Source: Undaria pinnatifida (taxonomy: Eukaryota; Sar; Phaeophyceae; Laminariales; Alariaceae). From it: a stretch of 64,000 bases of DNA. Below the pieces are notes generated by a model that was given only the letters and a program-made list of their open reading frames with translations, ran no database searches and was not told the DNA's origin. This document shows, piece by piece, positions 10,340 to 22,424 of this stretch. The DNA lies in NCBI GenBank assembly GCA_012845835.1, contig JABAKD010000002.1:22316454-22380453 (forward strand), written 5' to 3'. Position 1 is the first letter of the stretch. Each line of letters opens with the position of its first letter. The translations under genes were made by a program, and so were the position numbers.

Positions 10340-11530
10340 TCTCACGGCGGTGGATTACTCATGGCGTATTAGACTGGCGGCCCGACAACAAAACCCTCGA
10401 TTTTACGACTCTGCAAAATGTCTCGACATCTTTAACAGAATCGTATTCCGGCAGGCAACCACCGGTTCAGCCCATTTTCTTGCTAGCAGCGTGGGGTAGG
10501 CACATCCCACGCTGGTGGTGCGGCGCCGATACCCGCGGCGCGATCTTTCGCGATCAAGGGGGAATGTGTAGTGTTTCGACCTCGAGTGGCATTTTACAAC
10601 AAACGGTTTGTCCGCGGAATCCGGGATTCATCCAGCACAATAATCAGAGGCCCCAAGAAAACCAATCGTTTTCACGACTCTGCGAAGTGTCTAGAGTTCT
10701 TCAACAGACGTGTATCCCGGCAGACATCCGCCGATTCAGCCCGTTTTTACGCTGGAAGCGTGGGGTGGGCAAAGCCCAATCTGGAAGTGGGGGGCCCGCC
10801 CGCGGCGCGCTCTCTCGTGATCAGGGGGGAGCGTGCAGTGTTTCGATCTAGAGTGATAATCTGCAACTCGCGGTTTGTACGGAGGAACTCGGCATTCATT
10901 ACACATTATTAGAGGCCCCATGAGACAAGCACTCGTTTTTTACGAGTCTGTACATATCTGAAGTTCTTTAAAACACTCGTATTCCAGCATGCAGCCACCG
11001 ATGCAGCCCGTGTTTTTGCTAGCAGCGTGGGGTGGCACAGCCCACGCTGGTGGTGGTGCGCTGCCCGCCCGCGGCGCGCTCTCTCGTGATCACGGGGGAG
11101 TGTGCAGTGTTTCGATCTAGAGTGATAATCTGCAACTAGCGGTTTGTACGGAGGAATTCGGAATTCATCACAATATATACTATTTAATAGAGGCACGACA
11201 ACTAAAGCACTCCTATTGCTGTTCGTACGGCTCCCGAAAATGCCTCCAGTCGTAACTGGGCTGACAGCCACCGATTCAGTCCATTTTTCCGCTAGCAGCG
11301 TGGGGTGGGCAAAACCCACCGTGGTGGGGCGGTGCCCGCCCGCGGTGCGCTCTCTCGCGATCGCGGGGGGGTGCCAAGTGTTTCGAATTCGAGTGGTATT
11401 TTACAATAAGCGTTTTGTCCGCGGAATTCGGAACTTATGCGGCATTTACTTGTTAATAGAGGCACGACAACTAAAGCACTATTGTTTTTACGACTCGCCA
11501 AAACGTCTCGCGAGTCTTTAACAGTTTTGT
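10340..11530. repeat. Tandem array of about 270-bp units, four full plus one partial
   Basis: A landmark GTTTGTxCGxxGGAAxTCxG recurs near 10606, 10870, 11138 and 11411, giving periods of about 264, 268 and 273 bp. Each unit also holds AGCGTGGGGTGGGCA facing a CCCACxxTGG (a short inverted repeat), then CGCGGCGCGCTCTCTCG. The array lies just upstream, in minus-strand sense, of the decayed coding block at 6.5-10.1 kb and may be its promoter or subterminal repeat. ORFs through the array follow the repeat and are not genes. Confidence 0.8.
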
Positions 11531-12100
11531 GTGTTAACGTTGCAGCTGGGGGGACTTGGGTGCCCTGTCTCGACGAGGCATTTGGACCCTGTTAACTGCG
11601 GTACTGCTGTACAGCACCGGTACTACACCACAACAGCAGTATCTCGGTAGCACTTAACTATCTCAGGATCAACTCAATTGACGGCGCGTGATGATGTCGC
11701 TGACACCTCGTCTGCTACCTGCGTTTTTGCATCTTATCCTGCACACCGCTGTGTCGCCACTGTTTGTCGAGAAAATATAATATGTCGTACCTGGTATACA
11801 TGTATACGAGGGATGTGAGATGTAACGTTCCGTTGTTTGCTTGCCTGTTGATGTGAGCGTACGTATGCCTCTTCGGAACGATTGCCACACTATAAGCACC
11901 AATTGTTTCAACGGATTGTAGTTTTTTTTTTCGGCCCCTTGAGATGGTTGGGCGGGGGGGGGGGGGGAGTTAGGTGTATGCTATCCCAGTCCCCGGGCGT
12001 CCTCGGTCTATGCCAATACATCACGAAGCCACAAGAACAGTTCTAATAGGTACCTGCCGTAGTAGTACTCGTATTATCTTATGCGATAACCAGAGCCCTA
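11531..12100. other. Spacer with poly-G tract
   Basis: No gene recognised. It contains a G17-like tract near 11950-11967 and one TACCTGGTA 9-mer at 11788. Confidence 0.5.
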
Positions 12101-12725
12101 CTCGTATGGATAGCATCAAAGTAACGCCAACATCACGAAATAACAACTTTCTTCCCTTCTACCACTTTAAAATTTATCTTTGAAATGTTTGTTCTGCATG
12201 TAACACGCAGCAGGTAAAATATTTTGCTGTCATCCACCTCCGTTCCCTGCGACCATCGCCACACCCTCCCCCCCCCCCCCCGGTGACACCCACGCACACA
12301 ACCCCCCCTCCCCCCCCCCCGCCAACGCCCCTTCCTTCCTCGCCAACCGCAACATCGCCTAGACCTAGCCCCATTTGTACAGTTAGTTTCTACCCCGGGT
12401 ATACGTTTATGCGATCTGAACCTGTTGAAAATCTCCCGTCCCCCTTTCCCTCCCCCCCCCCTTTCGAACACTCCCGCCCCTCTCCTCACCGGTTGTACGA
12501 TTTACAGGATACGCATGATAAAAATATGCGTTCCTCCTACAACCGTCAGGTTTTGTCCCCTTCAAGAGTTTATAGCACACAGATTGAGTCCCCTCCCTCC
12601 CCTCTACTACCCCGTCCCCCCCCCGGCCCCCACGCCTCAAAAAATGTCCGCCCTCCCCTCACCAATTGTACGACTTACAGGATATACTCGATAGAGTGAT
12701 GCCTTTCTTTCCACAGCTGTCAGAT
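12100..12725 (+). repeat. FB foldback family, degraded C-rich copy
   Basis: Two blocks (12484-12560 and 12656-12722) resemble the FB core: TCACCGGTTGTACGATTTAC, a CAGCTGTCAG block, then TTTTGTCCCC. Upstream, the TTTTGCTGTCATCCACCTCCG stretch parallels 20365-20390. Long C-runs separate the blocks. Open frames rich in Pro or Gly through this region are composition artefacts. Confidence 0.6.
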
Positions 12726-13360
12726 TAATTTCAAGAACACCCCCCCCGTTAAATATTTGTAACAATAGCTATCCCATGGTACAGGCAGGATAGTTTTACC
12801 TTAAGTTCAGCATCCACGTATCAAAATGTTTTGAGGTGGGCAGTTATGTCACCAGACATGATATATATCGCTGAAAAACTCTCTTTCAGGAGGATAGAAC
12901 CACCGTGTCAGATTTGTGTTTCGTCGTTGGGCTTGACTTATCGGATTCCTCGATAGAAATTGGTCAAAATGTTGGGGCTCGTCCCCTGTTTTTTGCTGTC
13001 AAGGCTGTCTGTCAAGGCATCTATCTGCTTTTACATTACCAAGGGGTGAGAGCGCTGTTTTCCGATTTACTGCATGGTAATACGCCTGTAGGCATGTATA
13101 CGACCTTCAATATTGTCATATGGCTCAAGAAATCTGGATTAATTTGTCGCGTGCAGACCTCTTCCCTGTTGTGCTGAATAACAATTAACTACAAGATGTC
13201 ACAAACGACCCCCAGCCGCGTGACGGTGGCGCCTCAAACTCCCCGCCTACCTCTTGTGAAACCCCTTCAAAGTTTTCATGAATCAGGCCAACCCGGACTG
13301 TGAGAGCCCCGCTCCCTTTTGCGGCGGGGCTATCTACCTCTCACACCATAAGGAGGCCTG
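12726..13360. other. Spacer without recognised gene
   Basis: No family recognised. It may contain the 3' end of the DIRS-like element that reads leftward into it. Confidence 0.4.
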
Positions 13361-13368
13361 AGCAAACT

Positions 13369-14651
13369 GCACTTCTAAAATCTACTGTGTTTGTGCGAGG
13401 GTTGCAGACCCCACTTCAGCCCCTTCCTCTGCTTCCTTGTTACGTATGTCATAAAAACCCTGGACTTCCATCTTCCTGCGCGCTGCCTTTGCAACTCCGA
13501 AATACCTTGCGCCGCTATCTGGATGCCCCTCCCGATTCTTCCCGAGTGTAACGGACACTGCATCCTACCTTCAAATGCAACGCGGTCACCGCTTCCGTCC
13601 TAGTGGAAACCTCCCAACCGCGCGACGTGGCTCGGACTGTCATCGGCGCCCCCCCTGGCAGCTGGCGATGCACGTCGAGCAATCCCAGCAGAAATTCGAA
13701 GGCCCTCATCGACGCACCCCCCATCTCCCTCTCGTTGGACAACCGCGTACGCGTAATTGTGAACCCTGCCCTCTTTTTATCGCACTTCGACGCCACGAAT
13801 CTGATCTGCACTGTCGTGGCGGTCGATCTGTTCCCGAACTCAACCTGTGTTGAGAGTATGAACTAGGATTCAAATCTAAGTTAATTCGCAGTCTATTCAA
13901 GCAGTCTATTCGCACGAATAAGAAGTGCAGTTGAAACTGATCTTGAATCTTACGTCGAATCTTCGGCGAAACTTACACGTGAACGTAGATTTGAGTATGT
14001 TAAGGCTTTCCCGTTGTCTCGGTACTCTACCGGACTACGGGCATTGTTCCGTGATGATCAAGTAACTGGTGATGCAACCCACCATGATCACTCTCCCTTG
14101 TCTCCCTTCTCTCCTTTTTCCTCTTCCTCTTCCTCTCTCTTTGGCCTCAAGCGCCCATTCCAAACTACCCCTTTTCTTTCTTATCACAAGTGATCTTAAC
14201 AGACATTTCGGTGCCGCCTCTGCATCTCTTCGCATAGAATACAGAGCCACCACACAACCATTGTGTTTTCACGGGCTATTCACAACCTGTATTCCACGCG
14301 AAAACGATAGGCACTCTCGCGTCCAACAATACTTTGGGTGAACCTTGCGCTCCGCGTATGCCCACAGCTGTGACGCTCTGCGCAACAGAAAATAATCTGA
14401 CACCGCGAGTCCCAACCACATGACACGTCCACCGTCTTCCATCCTTACGAGTGTCTGCTAGCCAGTGACCACGACAGCGGTAACCTACTCTGTGCTTTCT
14501 TTTTTGACATGCCGTACGCCCGGTCTATCCCCTTTCCCACAGCTGCTATCACGCGATGCGACATCGGCAACTCCCATTCTGCGAACATGATGTGGAAGGA
14601 ATGGATTTCGGCTAAGTATCCTCTAACAGTTGATTGCCTATTATTATGCAC
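13369..14651 (-). pseudogene. Tyrosine recombinase of DIRS-like element
   Basis: The N-terminal SAM-like domain is at 14651-14445 (STVRGYLAEIHSFH, VGKGIDRAYGMSKKKAQ). A segment near 14370 holds FLLRRVTALWAYAE, which probably carries the first catalytic Arg. The C-terminal catalytic part at 13811-13369 holds NEREMGGASMRAFEFLLGLL, PLHSGRIGRGIQIAAQGI (H-x-x-R), AGRWKSRVFMTYV (Trp and nucleophilic Tyr). All core residues are visible, but in at least three frames. It would insert the element by site-specific strand exchange. Confidence 0.82.
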
Positions 14652-15002
14652 GAATCAGCGAGACGCCATAAACCCAAGCGGATCAGACAACACTTCCTTG
14701 GGGCCAGCAACCGTGTGCAACCACGGTTCTTTTCCCTAGACCTGTCTCTTTTTGACCCAGGTGTTCCACTTCGCCAGATAGTTTTCCTTTACTCTTCTTC
14801 CCGACTGAGACGAGCGCGAGCGTTTCAGCTAATCGCGCTACCTCGCCCTTGTGTCCTCCTTTGTTATCCCTTGTTCCTGCAAGGGCGCGTGCGAACAGTA
14901 GACACAGCAGAATCGAACAGTGGACACATTAAAAGTGCATGACGTATGTTGATCGAGGGACATACCTCCTCACGCACGTGAATCAGCCCGGTTGTGCGCC
15001 GC

Positions 15003-15640
15003 TCAATATGCCCCACAGGCAATCGTCATGCTTGCTGATAATGCTCTTTGTAGCACGGTATCAAAAATCCCTTTACCGCTCGTTCGAATGTCTTGTTTCG
15101 ACCAGTCGTCAGAGCTGGTGAGCTCTCTGACCTTGTCCGCCAGAATCACACGAGGCCAACGGGAGATACCATCAGCTAGCGTAATCCGTACGCCGGGAAT
15201 GTGCTTTGTGGTATGGTTCCAGCCCCCCTTTATTTCGAGACGCCCGAGCATTCTCATGAGCAAGCATGCTCGTTTGTCCCTCACCTCCCTCGCATCGAGA
15301 GATCCAACATAGAGCTGCCGTGTTGTCACCGTGCATCAGAATCGGATCCCCCTTTGCGTCCGCCCTGTCTCCTACCAGTTCAAGAATGACCCATGCGGTC
15401 ACGACCATACCCAATACCTCTAACAGGTTGATCGTGATACTACTACAAGTACTACAGGTATCTCGTCGGTCGGCTTTTCTCTTTAGCTCTGCGGTCAGTT
15501 CTTTTGGCAAATCGTATTTCCAAAATACCTTCCTCTCGACACGAAAGCCGCCGACTGCCTAGAAACTGGCGTCGGACATATAGTCTAGTGCCTTCTTTGT
15601 GGGTCGTTGTATGACCGTGTAGCAGGGAGCGCTAAACGCC
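15003..15640 (-). pseudogene. RNase H domain of DIRS-like element
   Basis: Minus-strand frames give MSDASF with the first catalytic Asp, an in-frame stop, then GGFRVERKVFWKYDLPKELT and LMHGDNTAALCWISRC with another catalytic Asp. A shifted frame continues MRMLGRLEIKGGWNHTTKHI and LADGISRWPR, a signature common at the end of RT/RNase H in these elements. The enzyme removes the RNA strand during cDNA synthesis. Confidence 0.82.
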
Positions 15641-16059
15641 TCGCCTTCGTGTAGCAGTTCGTGATCCATAGATCACTTCCAGAAGAGAAGGTCAGCGTGA
15701 AACTCTACCGAGTCCTACCGTACGGTTCTGGGCTTTGCTACCGTCCGGTCAGCGGCAGCAACGTTCACACGAAATGCCTACCAGCCCATACTACGTACGT
15801 AAGGTTCCACACGTTGCGGGTCATGCTAAGTACGCCTCTCGCCGCCGCTTTCTTCCTGCTCTGGGGCCATTGCCCGAACATCAATCTCTTTATCGCTTCA
15901 ATATTTTCGCGCGGAACCAAAATTCTCGTGGTGTGGGAGCTGATAGTTTCAGCCTAGCGCGTCTATCGTGGTGTCCCAGTCCGTGAATGGGCGTTACTCG
16001 GGCCGAACAAACGCACGTGATTCGAAGCTATTGATAGAGAGGATGACGCAATTAAGGCC

Positions 16060-16715
16060 GTAGTGTCGTGCGTCAGAGTGCTGTATCCTGACTTATAGGT
16101 AGTCGTCTACGTACACGGCCGTGAAGAATGGGTCGAACTCCCTCCCCCCAACGGTGAGTTCTGACGTTTGCGTCCAGCGGTATTATTGGTGTTGGTTTTC
16201 CATGTTCCCAACACTCCACCACCTTTATGTGAGCCATCGTGTATTTATTTATTTCGTCTGGCAGCTGAGCTGAACCGATCGTGGTGTTGCGGTGCCCGTG
16301 TGCGGCCGCCGCCGAGATGACACCCCAAAATCCGGGCGATCCCGACCATCCGAACGTCAAACGAAAATCAACTAGTACCAGCTCTCCTACGGTGTAGCAA
16401 AATTGTGGGCTTTGTCCGGGTCTACTCGCGTTCCGAGAAGCGTCTGACACGTCGGCCTCGCTCATCAGTATCGGTTCTCAGATTTTTTTTCTCAAGGTCG
16501 CGAGTTGTCTAGGAACTTGGGCAGCACTTCGGCGCACCGGCATTGGAGGACGGTATCCAGGTCAGTGTCTCCGTTTAGACCCTCTTTCTTCTCTCTGCTC
16601 TGCACATCGACGAATGATCATTGATTATCTGAACCTTGTGTGTCACGTCAGCCGCCAGCGGAGAGACTCTGAGATTGGGGATTTCGTGCGCGGCTGGTTC
16701 CTGTATCACTAAGCA
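16060..16715 (-). pseudogene. Reverse transcriptase of DIRS-like element, YVDD intact
   Basis: From the N-terminal side on the minus strand: NLRVSPLAADVTHKVQIIND, then SEADVSDASRNASRPG, FCYTVGELVLVDFRLTFGWS and GSPGFWGVISAAAAHGH. The catalytic box FTAVYVDDYL is encoded at about 16099-16125 with both aspartates intact. Frameshifts interrupt the domain at several points (for example before the YVDD box), so this copy is dead as a protein. Confidence 0.85.
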
Positions 16716-16849
16716 TTTTTGGCGGCTGACGTCTTCTCTGATTTCCTTTCCTTATTGCCGGCCAGTGCTCGTGTGGTTTCCGTGCTGTAACGCGCGCTCG
16801 AGATCTGCTCCGGACGCTACTGCGTTTACCGGCACCCCTCCTGTGACTA

Positions 16850-18321
16850 TCACAACCAGGTATCCACTGCCCCGAAGCCTTTTAGATCTCCGAAGTAACG
16901 CTGTATGTGTCCGGGGTCTATCGGTGGTGCTGCCAAGGATCCTTTTATCAGTCGAGCTACGTCTCCCACGACTCCTTGTTTCTCTCGGATCATGACTGTG
17001 TGCAAGTGTTGGCTAGCTTGTACAGCAGTTCTTCTCTTTTTTGTGAGTCGAGGCCTTCTTGTCCTAGTCTGTCGTTTTGAACGTGCCACTGCTGTACCAT
17101 GCGTTCCGTACTTTGTCGACTGCGCGTCTCCCCATAGGGAAGCCGTGAGCGTGCTGACCCACCACTCTCCCGCGCGTCCACTGGTACCAACGTGCAAATT
17201 TCTGGTTGTTGTACTGGTGGCTCTACTTGTCTTTGCGTTCACGGCCCCTCTATCTGCTCTGGTCTGTGCATGTACTCCACTTGCGTGTTTTCTGCTTCTG
17301 TGGGGTATCTGCTATACTGCACGGGTGGACAGTCGTTCTGGTTTGAGCTTTCTACGCGATCGATGATTTTCCGACTCGCACGGAAGTGGGTTATTCTGGC
17401 TCTCTGCTCCTGCTGTTCTGTGCTGTGGTGTGAGAGTTCCGCACCACCGATAACTGGTCGTTTCGCGAAGTAAGGTAACCTTCGTCTCTCTGCTCACATA
17501 AAGCGTGCTGTTCTGTGCTGAGGTGTGAAGAATTCCGCACCACCAGAGTCTTTTCGGTTCGCGAAGGAAGGGAACCTTCGTATCTGCTCACGCAAAGCCC
17601 GCTGTCTGAACTTTCTTGCACTGGGGTGAGCGGAAAACTCCATTTCTGGGTTGATAGAACTTGCTGGTCCGACATGTGGGTTCTGTCTGCTTGAGTTGAA
17701 CGATTGAGCGAGACTATTGCAAAAACTGCGTTTGTCTTCCTGCCGCCGCGGCAGTTGCCCGGACTCTGCTTCAGACGTTCTGCTGGGTGTACGGCGGTGT
17801 TTTTGTCTCTCGGCAGGTGATTCTCACCATGAAACAAAGCCGGCAACACTGACCCGTGTGCAAACGACGTCGCCCCCCCCCGCCAGCGCCCTCGTTTTGT
17901 TTATTTTGGTTGTTTTTTAGGTGGGGGTGGGCATGGAATTTCCTGTTCTGGGTGCTGGCGAAGCGTAGGTGTGCTTCCTGTGCGGCTCACCTCCGTACAC
18001 CGCAAACGCTTACATGCCTTCGTGCGGGCGGATGTTCATGATTTACAGCAGCAGCTGTCGACCCTTCACCGAGTGTTCCGCCGGGGTGTTAAAGTGGCGA
18101 CGTAGATACACCTCGACCGTTTCTGCACCTACCTGCTCCAACTCTGAGCGCAGCGTATCGACCCCCTGCTTGCGTACGGGCGGAGCACCCTCCATGCCGT
18201 ACTCTAGGGCCTTCATGAGAGGAAATACGAAGGTAGGGAGGTCAGCCGCCTGCTTGGCGTTTGCCCTTACGCCTACGGTGACCGTAGTCTGCTGTATTGC
18301 ATCTTTCGTCGCGGATGACAT
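16850..18321 (-). pseudogene. Gag-like region of DIRS-like element
   Basis: The minus-strand ATG at 18321 opens 92 codons (SSATKDAIQQTTVTVGVRAN, ALEYGMEGAPPVRKQGVDTL). Later frames at 17242-16850 include QNDRLGQEGLDSQKREELLY and IDPGHIQRYFGDLKGFGAVD. The linker at 17849-17391 contains an imperfect tandem duplication of about 95 bp (around 17410-17600). Assignment as gag rests on position upstream of RT; no knuckle motif was seen. Confidence 0.55.
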
Positions 18322-18773
18322 GCTGTGAGCGCCGCCTCTTGCCAGCTGGAGGGCTACCTGCTGTTATGCCCGTGTCCCTCGCCGACTGGCCCGCCCGAGT
18401 TGGGGTCCCCCATGCTGAAAGTCGATCAATTTTAATGGGCACTCTACTTGACTCCTTTCAATCCTACGGTGCTAAGCGCTCTCGATCCCCTGTGCCCCAG
18501 GCGACCGTCCCCGGCAAGCGCGACAGCTCTTCCGTCGCTGCTGTCTGGCTATCCTATTTTTTCGTCTCGCGAGACCATCGACAATAATTCGTCTGTTAGC
18601 GCAGAATCCCTTCCACGCCTCCACAAACACCACTTTCCTACGTGTAGTTACATATTCAATTATTGATCAGCTTACCACATAGATTATCATCCATGGTTTT
18701 CCGATTACACAAACAACCCAGGCATGTTTGTTCGATTAACGCTTAGTGGACCCAAAAGACGGTACCTTACCAC

Positions 18774-19461
18774 TCATTCGAGTAAATGGTTGACATACTC
18801 TTTAACTGTGCACTCCATCCCTAACCCTAACCCAATGAAACGCAACCAATCAACCAATGTAGGTTGAAACCCCTTTTGTCTCGTGCACAGCCTGCTGCGT
18901 AAACCATTTTCTCGAATATGTGGTAAGCTCTTCAACAGGCTAAGGTCCCCAATAATAGTTGTATATAGCTCAGGGGACACCATCGTATATTTATCTAGAC
19001 GATCTTCAATACAATTATGCCAGGGTAATGAGCGACTGACCCATCGCGTGATGTTCGGGACGATGGCTGGTGGGGTGAACCCGGGACGAGGCCGACCAAA
19101 AAACAACTGGGCCCAGTGTCTGGTAGACATCAGGGTATTCGAAGCAACCGAGGGGTCCACGGATTGCTCCCATTTTACTGTTCGGAGTAGAGACTGTGCT
19201 ATGGCCGAGGGCGGACAAGAAGAGTGGGAACTGGCACCGGGGGATCGTCGACGCGGCGGACCGTTTCATGACGAGATAGGACAGGGGCGAGGCAGGGAAG
19301 AGCTGGCAACGCCTCACAACAGACGACGCCAAGAGCAGCAACCAACGGAAACCGCGGGGGCGGGGGGGGGGGGGGGGGGGGGGGGGGGGCGTACCGATCC
19401 AGCTGTAAATGAATGCAGACACGAAGTGGCAGATCGTGTGGCAAGGTATCAGTTCAACTAA
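18774..19461 (+). pseudogene. Non-LTR retrotransposon (LINE) ORF2 C-terminal remnant
   Basis: The + frame from about 18883 ends at 19461 and reads RLTHRVMFGTMAGGVNPGRG, RPKNNWAQCL, IRVFEATEGSTD, then a poly-Gly tract and RRRxEVADRVARYQFN-like end. The arrangement, with a conserved RVMFGTMAGG...GRP...W block near the ORF end, matches C-termini of non-LTR elements that I associate with stramenopile genomes. RT and endonuclease are absent, consistent with 5' truncation. A CCCTAACCCTAACCC stretch at about 18820 is part of this fragment. Confidence 0.6.
19354..19389 (+). repeat. Poly-G tract in LINE tail
   Basis: A run of more than 25 consecutive G residues within the LINE remnant encodes poly-Gly. 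It could form G-quadruplex structure. Confidence 0.9.
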
Positions 19462-19464
19462 TTA

Positions 19465-20280
19465 AGTGGAGCGTGTGCTTCTATAGCCCTGAACTCTGTA
19501 CAGCGAGTGGTAGTTTCTGCTTTGTTTTCGTTGAGTTCAAAGAGGGGAGCGCGAAAGCGACAGCAGTATTGACTTGCTGGCGTCCTTCTTTGTTTTTTTT
19601 TTGCTTCCTTTTTTCCTTCCCCACCGGCCTTATGCCGGTATCTTCTACCTCTTCGTGTTGATTTTGTCCGTGAAACAACAGCAGTTATCTTCTTCGTGTT
19701 GTTTTGTCCGTGAAACAGCAGCTATCTTCTTGGTGTGGTTTTGTCTGAGCAACAGGTATCTGTTTCTCTTCAGCATGTACGGTGTTTTGTGGCAATCAAT
19801 TGCAGTATTTCCTTTCCTTTCTGATCTTCTTGCATCACATTCTTCAAAACACCCGTCGTTTGTTTTGCTCTGATTTATTTTTCTTTCATTTTCTTCCTTT
19901 TATTATACCCATGTTTATCTTGTTTTTAATGGTCTGCCTTGTTTTGTTGTGTTCTCGTACCCGGTACGCTAGCACTTCACTCGCTTTGCCTTGATGAATT
20001 GCGACTGCTTGGTTTACTCTGTTTTACAGCAGTCAGTGTGAAGACAACACAGAGTCTGTGACCACATAATTTTTATCTCTCTGGGATGAATATAGGATGG
20101 GACTCGGGGTGTACTGATGTTGTGGTTGGGTATGATGGAAAGAACGGTTTAATGTGAAGACAACACACACAACGTACACACATTACAGAAAAAAAAAGCA
20201 CAAAACAGCATACCATAAGTACCATTCGTAGTATTCATCTTACACGGAAATCAAAAACCACTAATATTAATAGCATCAAC
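19465..20280. other. T-rich spacer
   Basis: No gene recognised. Several TTTGTTTT and TCTTCxTGTTGTTTTGTCCGTGAAACA short direct repeats occur at 19645-19760. Otherwise nothing supportable. Confidence 0.5.
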
Positions 20281-20968
20281 GTGAAAACAACTCGACGTAC
20301 ACTTTTCTCCCATCCACCTCATACATTTTCTTTGAATTATGGGTCATCTGCATTTAGCATGCTGGTAGAATATTTTGCTCCCGTCCACCTCCGTCATCCC
20401 CCTCACCCCCACCCCCACACCCCGCCTCCCCCCCCACCCCACCAAAAAGAAAAATCCGCCAGAGTTATAAACACTACCCGACAGGTGGTATAATCTGTTT
20501 ATATTTCGAGCCACTCATGCAGTAGCTCCAGTTCGTTTATATGGACAAGTTTCAATTAGCCCCCACACCCCTTCCCCGCCGCCCCCACCATCACCCACCA
20601 CTAGCATTACGCGTGCAGTAAGCTTCCATTCATTTATGCGTCCTGTCCCCCCTATACCCGCCCTCCTCCCCTCACCCGTCATACGGCTGCAGAATATACG
20701 TAATAAACTGGTGCATTATTCCACAGGGCTGTAAGACTTTGTCCCCCTCTAAAACGGGTTTTATCGTTTCCGCGCATAGATTGATTGACATCGCCCTGTT
20801 GACCCTGGTACTAGCTACACTGTAGTTGCATGGGGAGTCGCCGACCTATGTCCTTCATGAGGACACACACCCAGTAATACGCGTGATCGTAGCATCACAC
20901 ACTGCTTACAATATGAGTTTCGACGAAATCTTCGATCTCAGCTGGAGTGTGTTTTTTTTATATAATAT
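20280..20968 (+). repeat. FB foldback family copy, right arm
   Basis: From about 20685 to 20968 the sequence follows the right arm of the palindrome at 32371-33104: CAGGGCTGTAAGACTTTGTC, TAGCTACACTGTAGTTGCA, GGGGAGTCGCCGACCTATGT, ATGAGTTTCGACGAAATCTT and the terminal CAGCTGGAGTGTG followed by an AT-rich end. The upstream 20280-20680 has family C-rich segments. Confidence 0.8.
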
Positions 20969-21560
20969 CGCCAACAGGGTAGCAGGTGGCCACTCACTCG
21001 TTTATGATTGGCCCTGTGCCACGGCAACTCAAAGCCCAAACGTGCTACGCCTATTGTAGCCTTGTCCCTGCTTTGTAGGCGATTGTGTGCAGTGCCAATC
21101 ACTGTTTGTTGTGTCCACAATGTCTATCCGTCAGCAATGCTTTCGTTTCTCTGCCCCCCCTGAAATGCATTGGAACGCTTGGAGCTTGAACCGGGATATC
21201 TGTATGCGCCCGACGAATTGCCGGCGGTTGGATATCACATATCTCCAAATAGCATTGACTACGAAGACTTCCAACAGCCTATATTTGGGAAATGGAAGAG
21301 GGAAAACAAGTGCCAGAGTAGTAGTTGTGGTCAGCAGTACCGAGTGACCATCTTCGAACAAGATTTTTGCGGCTATTGATCGGTTACGATGGGCATAATA
21401 GGTGTACATGGCACGACATGTCAGCACGGGACGGGGCATATGTTTTGTTTTGTTTTGTTTTCTCCCGTCTTTCTTTTTCCATCCCATTTATTATCCTCGC
21501 TCTGTTCTCTCTCGCGCTCTCTCGCTTCCTACCGGTAATACCTCAAATCTAGGGTCGCAT
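20969..21560. other. Unassigned spacer
   Basis: No gene or repeat recognised between the foldback copy and the next SINE. Confidence 0.45.
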
Positions 21561-21815
21561 AGTGGGCCCTCCTCCCCCCCCCCCACTGCGGTACGTGCCT
21601 TCCCTTTTGTCGCGAGAAGAATTCAGTATTTTCTTCCCTCGTCGACTCGCGTCGAAGTGTGTACCTGCCCGCGCTGCTAGGCGTTCTCAGCAGTTGATCT
21701 TCATTTTTTTGCATTTTTGCCAATATTTTCAAAATCTCACCACGGTGGGAATCGAACTCAAGGATCAACGCCAGTAGTATTCGACGGTAATCACTAGACC
21801 ACCGGGGCGACCGAC
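21560..21815 (-). repeat. SINE B, tRNA-derived, minus strand
   Basis: On the minus strand the head reads GGTCGCCCCGGTGGTCTAGT with an A-box-like TGGTCTAGTGATTACCG, and about 45 bases on a B box GAGTTCGATTCCCACC, the RNA polymerase III promoter layout of a tRNA. The body continues to lower coordinates with GCTGAGAACGCCTAGCAGC and the shared SINE core, ending at a C/G-run near 21575. Non-coding retroposon mobilised by LINE machinery. Confidence 0.8.
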
Positions 21816-22424
21816 TTATGGACGCCATAGACTCGCTTGCGTCCGGAGCTACGGCGTACGGCCATGGTCGAGCTAGGGGGTTCACGAGGGGAAAGTACAG
21901 GGCGGCAAACGAGACTCGGGTGATATATTGCTATTAAAAGTGTGAACCCGATGTTGTTGATGGAAATTCCAGGAGTTTTCGTCAAGCCGCGACGGCGACA
22001 TCATAACTTCTAGGTCGTACCCGAGGGTACCACTCAGATATCACCGCCTGCTCTGAGGCTTTGACTTGGTATGTGTTTGAGTGTGAAGCCATTATATGTG
22101 GCAAAATCACTCGCTGCCCACGTAACGGCACCCCTGTCCTAGAATCATGATGGGCGGTCCCGCCGCTAAAGGCAGTTCGGTTAGTAGGTGTTAAAGTCGG
22201 TTGCCCAAGGTTCACCAGTAACTTCACATCGGCCGCAAACAGGTTGGAATGGGACGAACGACCACGACTAGTCTTTTCCGTGTTGCGGTCATCCTCGAAA
22301 AGTGCTATTGCTACTAATATAGCAAGTATTATAACGTCGAAGTCACTGCTGTTTTGAGCCCTCCCATGAGGTCCTTTAAAGTTACATGTTGAACTTGCTT
22401 AACTGCGGATGGCGTCTGGTGTGT
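21816..22424. other. Unassigned spacer
   Basis: A minus-strand frame of 81 codons (22227-21982) has protein-like composition (LGQPTLTPTNRTAFSGG) but no recognised family. No other supportable feature. Confidence 0.4.

Larger units (their letters stand above)
13360..18330 (-). mobile_element. DIRS-like tyrosine-recombinase retrotransposon, degraded
   Basis: Read on the minus strand, the order is gag-like, reverse transcriptase (YVDD), RNase H and tyrosine recombinase, which is diagnostic of DIRS-type retroelements. Such elements integrate circular cDNA with a tyrosine recombinase instead of a DDE integrase and make no target duplication. Several frameshifts and stops interrupt the domains. 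Terminal inverted or split direct repeats were not located, so the outer limits are only coding limits. Confidence 0.85.

Noticed and set aside
12174..12700. Gly-rich and Pro-rich ORFs
   Set aside because: Translations of poly-C/poly-G tracts in a foldback repeat.
18815..18835. Telomere-like CCCTAACCCTAACCC
   Set aside because: Only two to three units, embedded in a LINE remnant; not a telomere or clear interstitial array.
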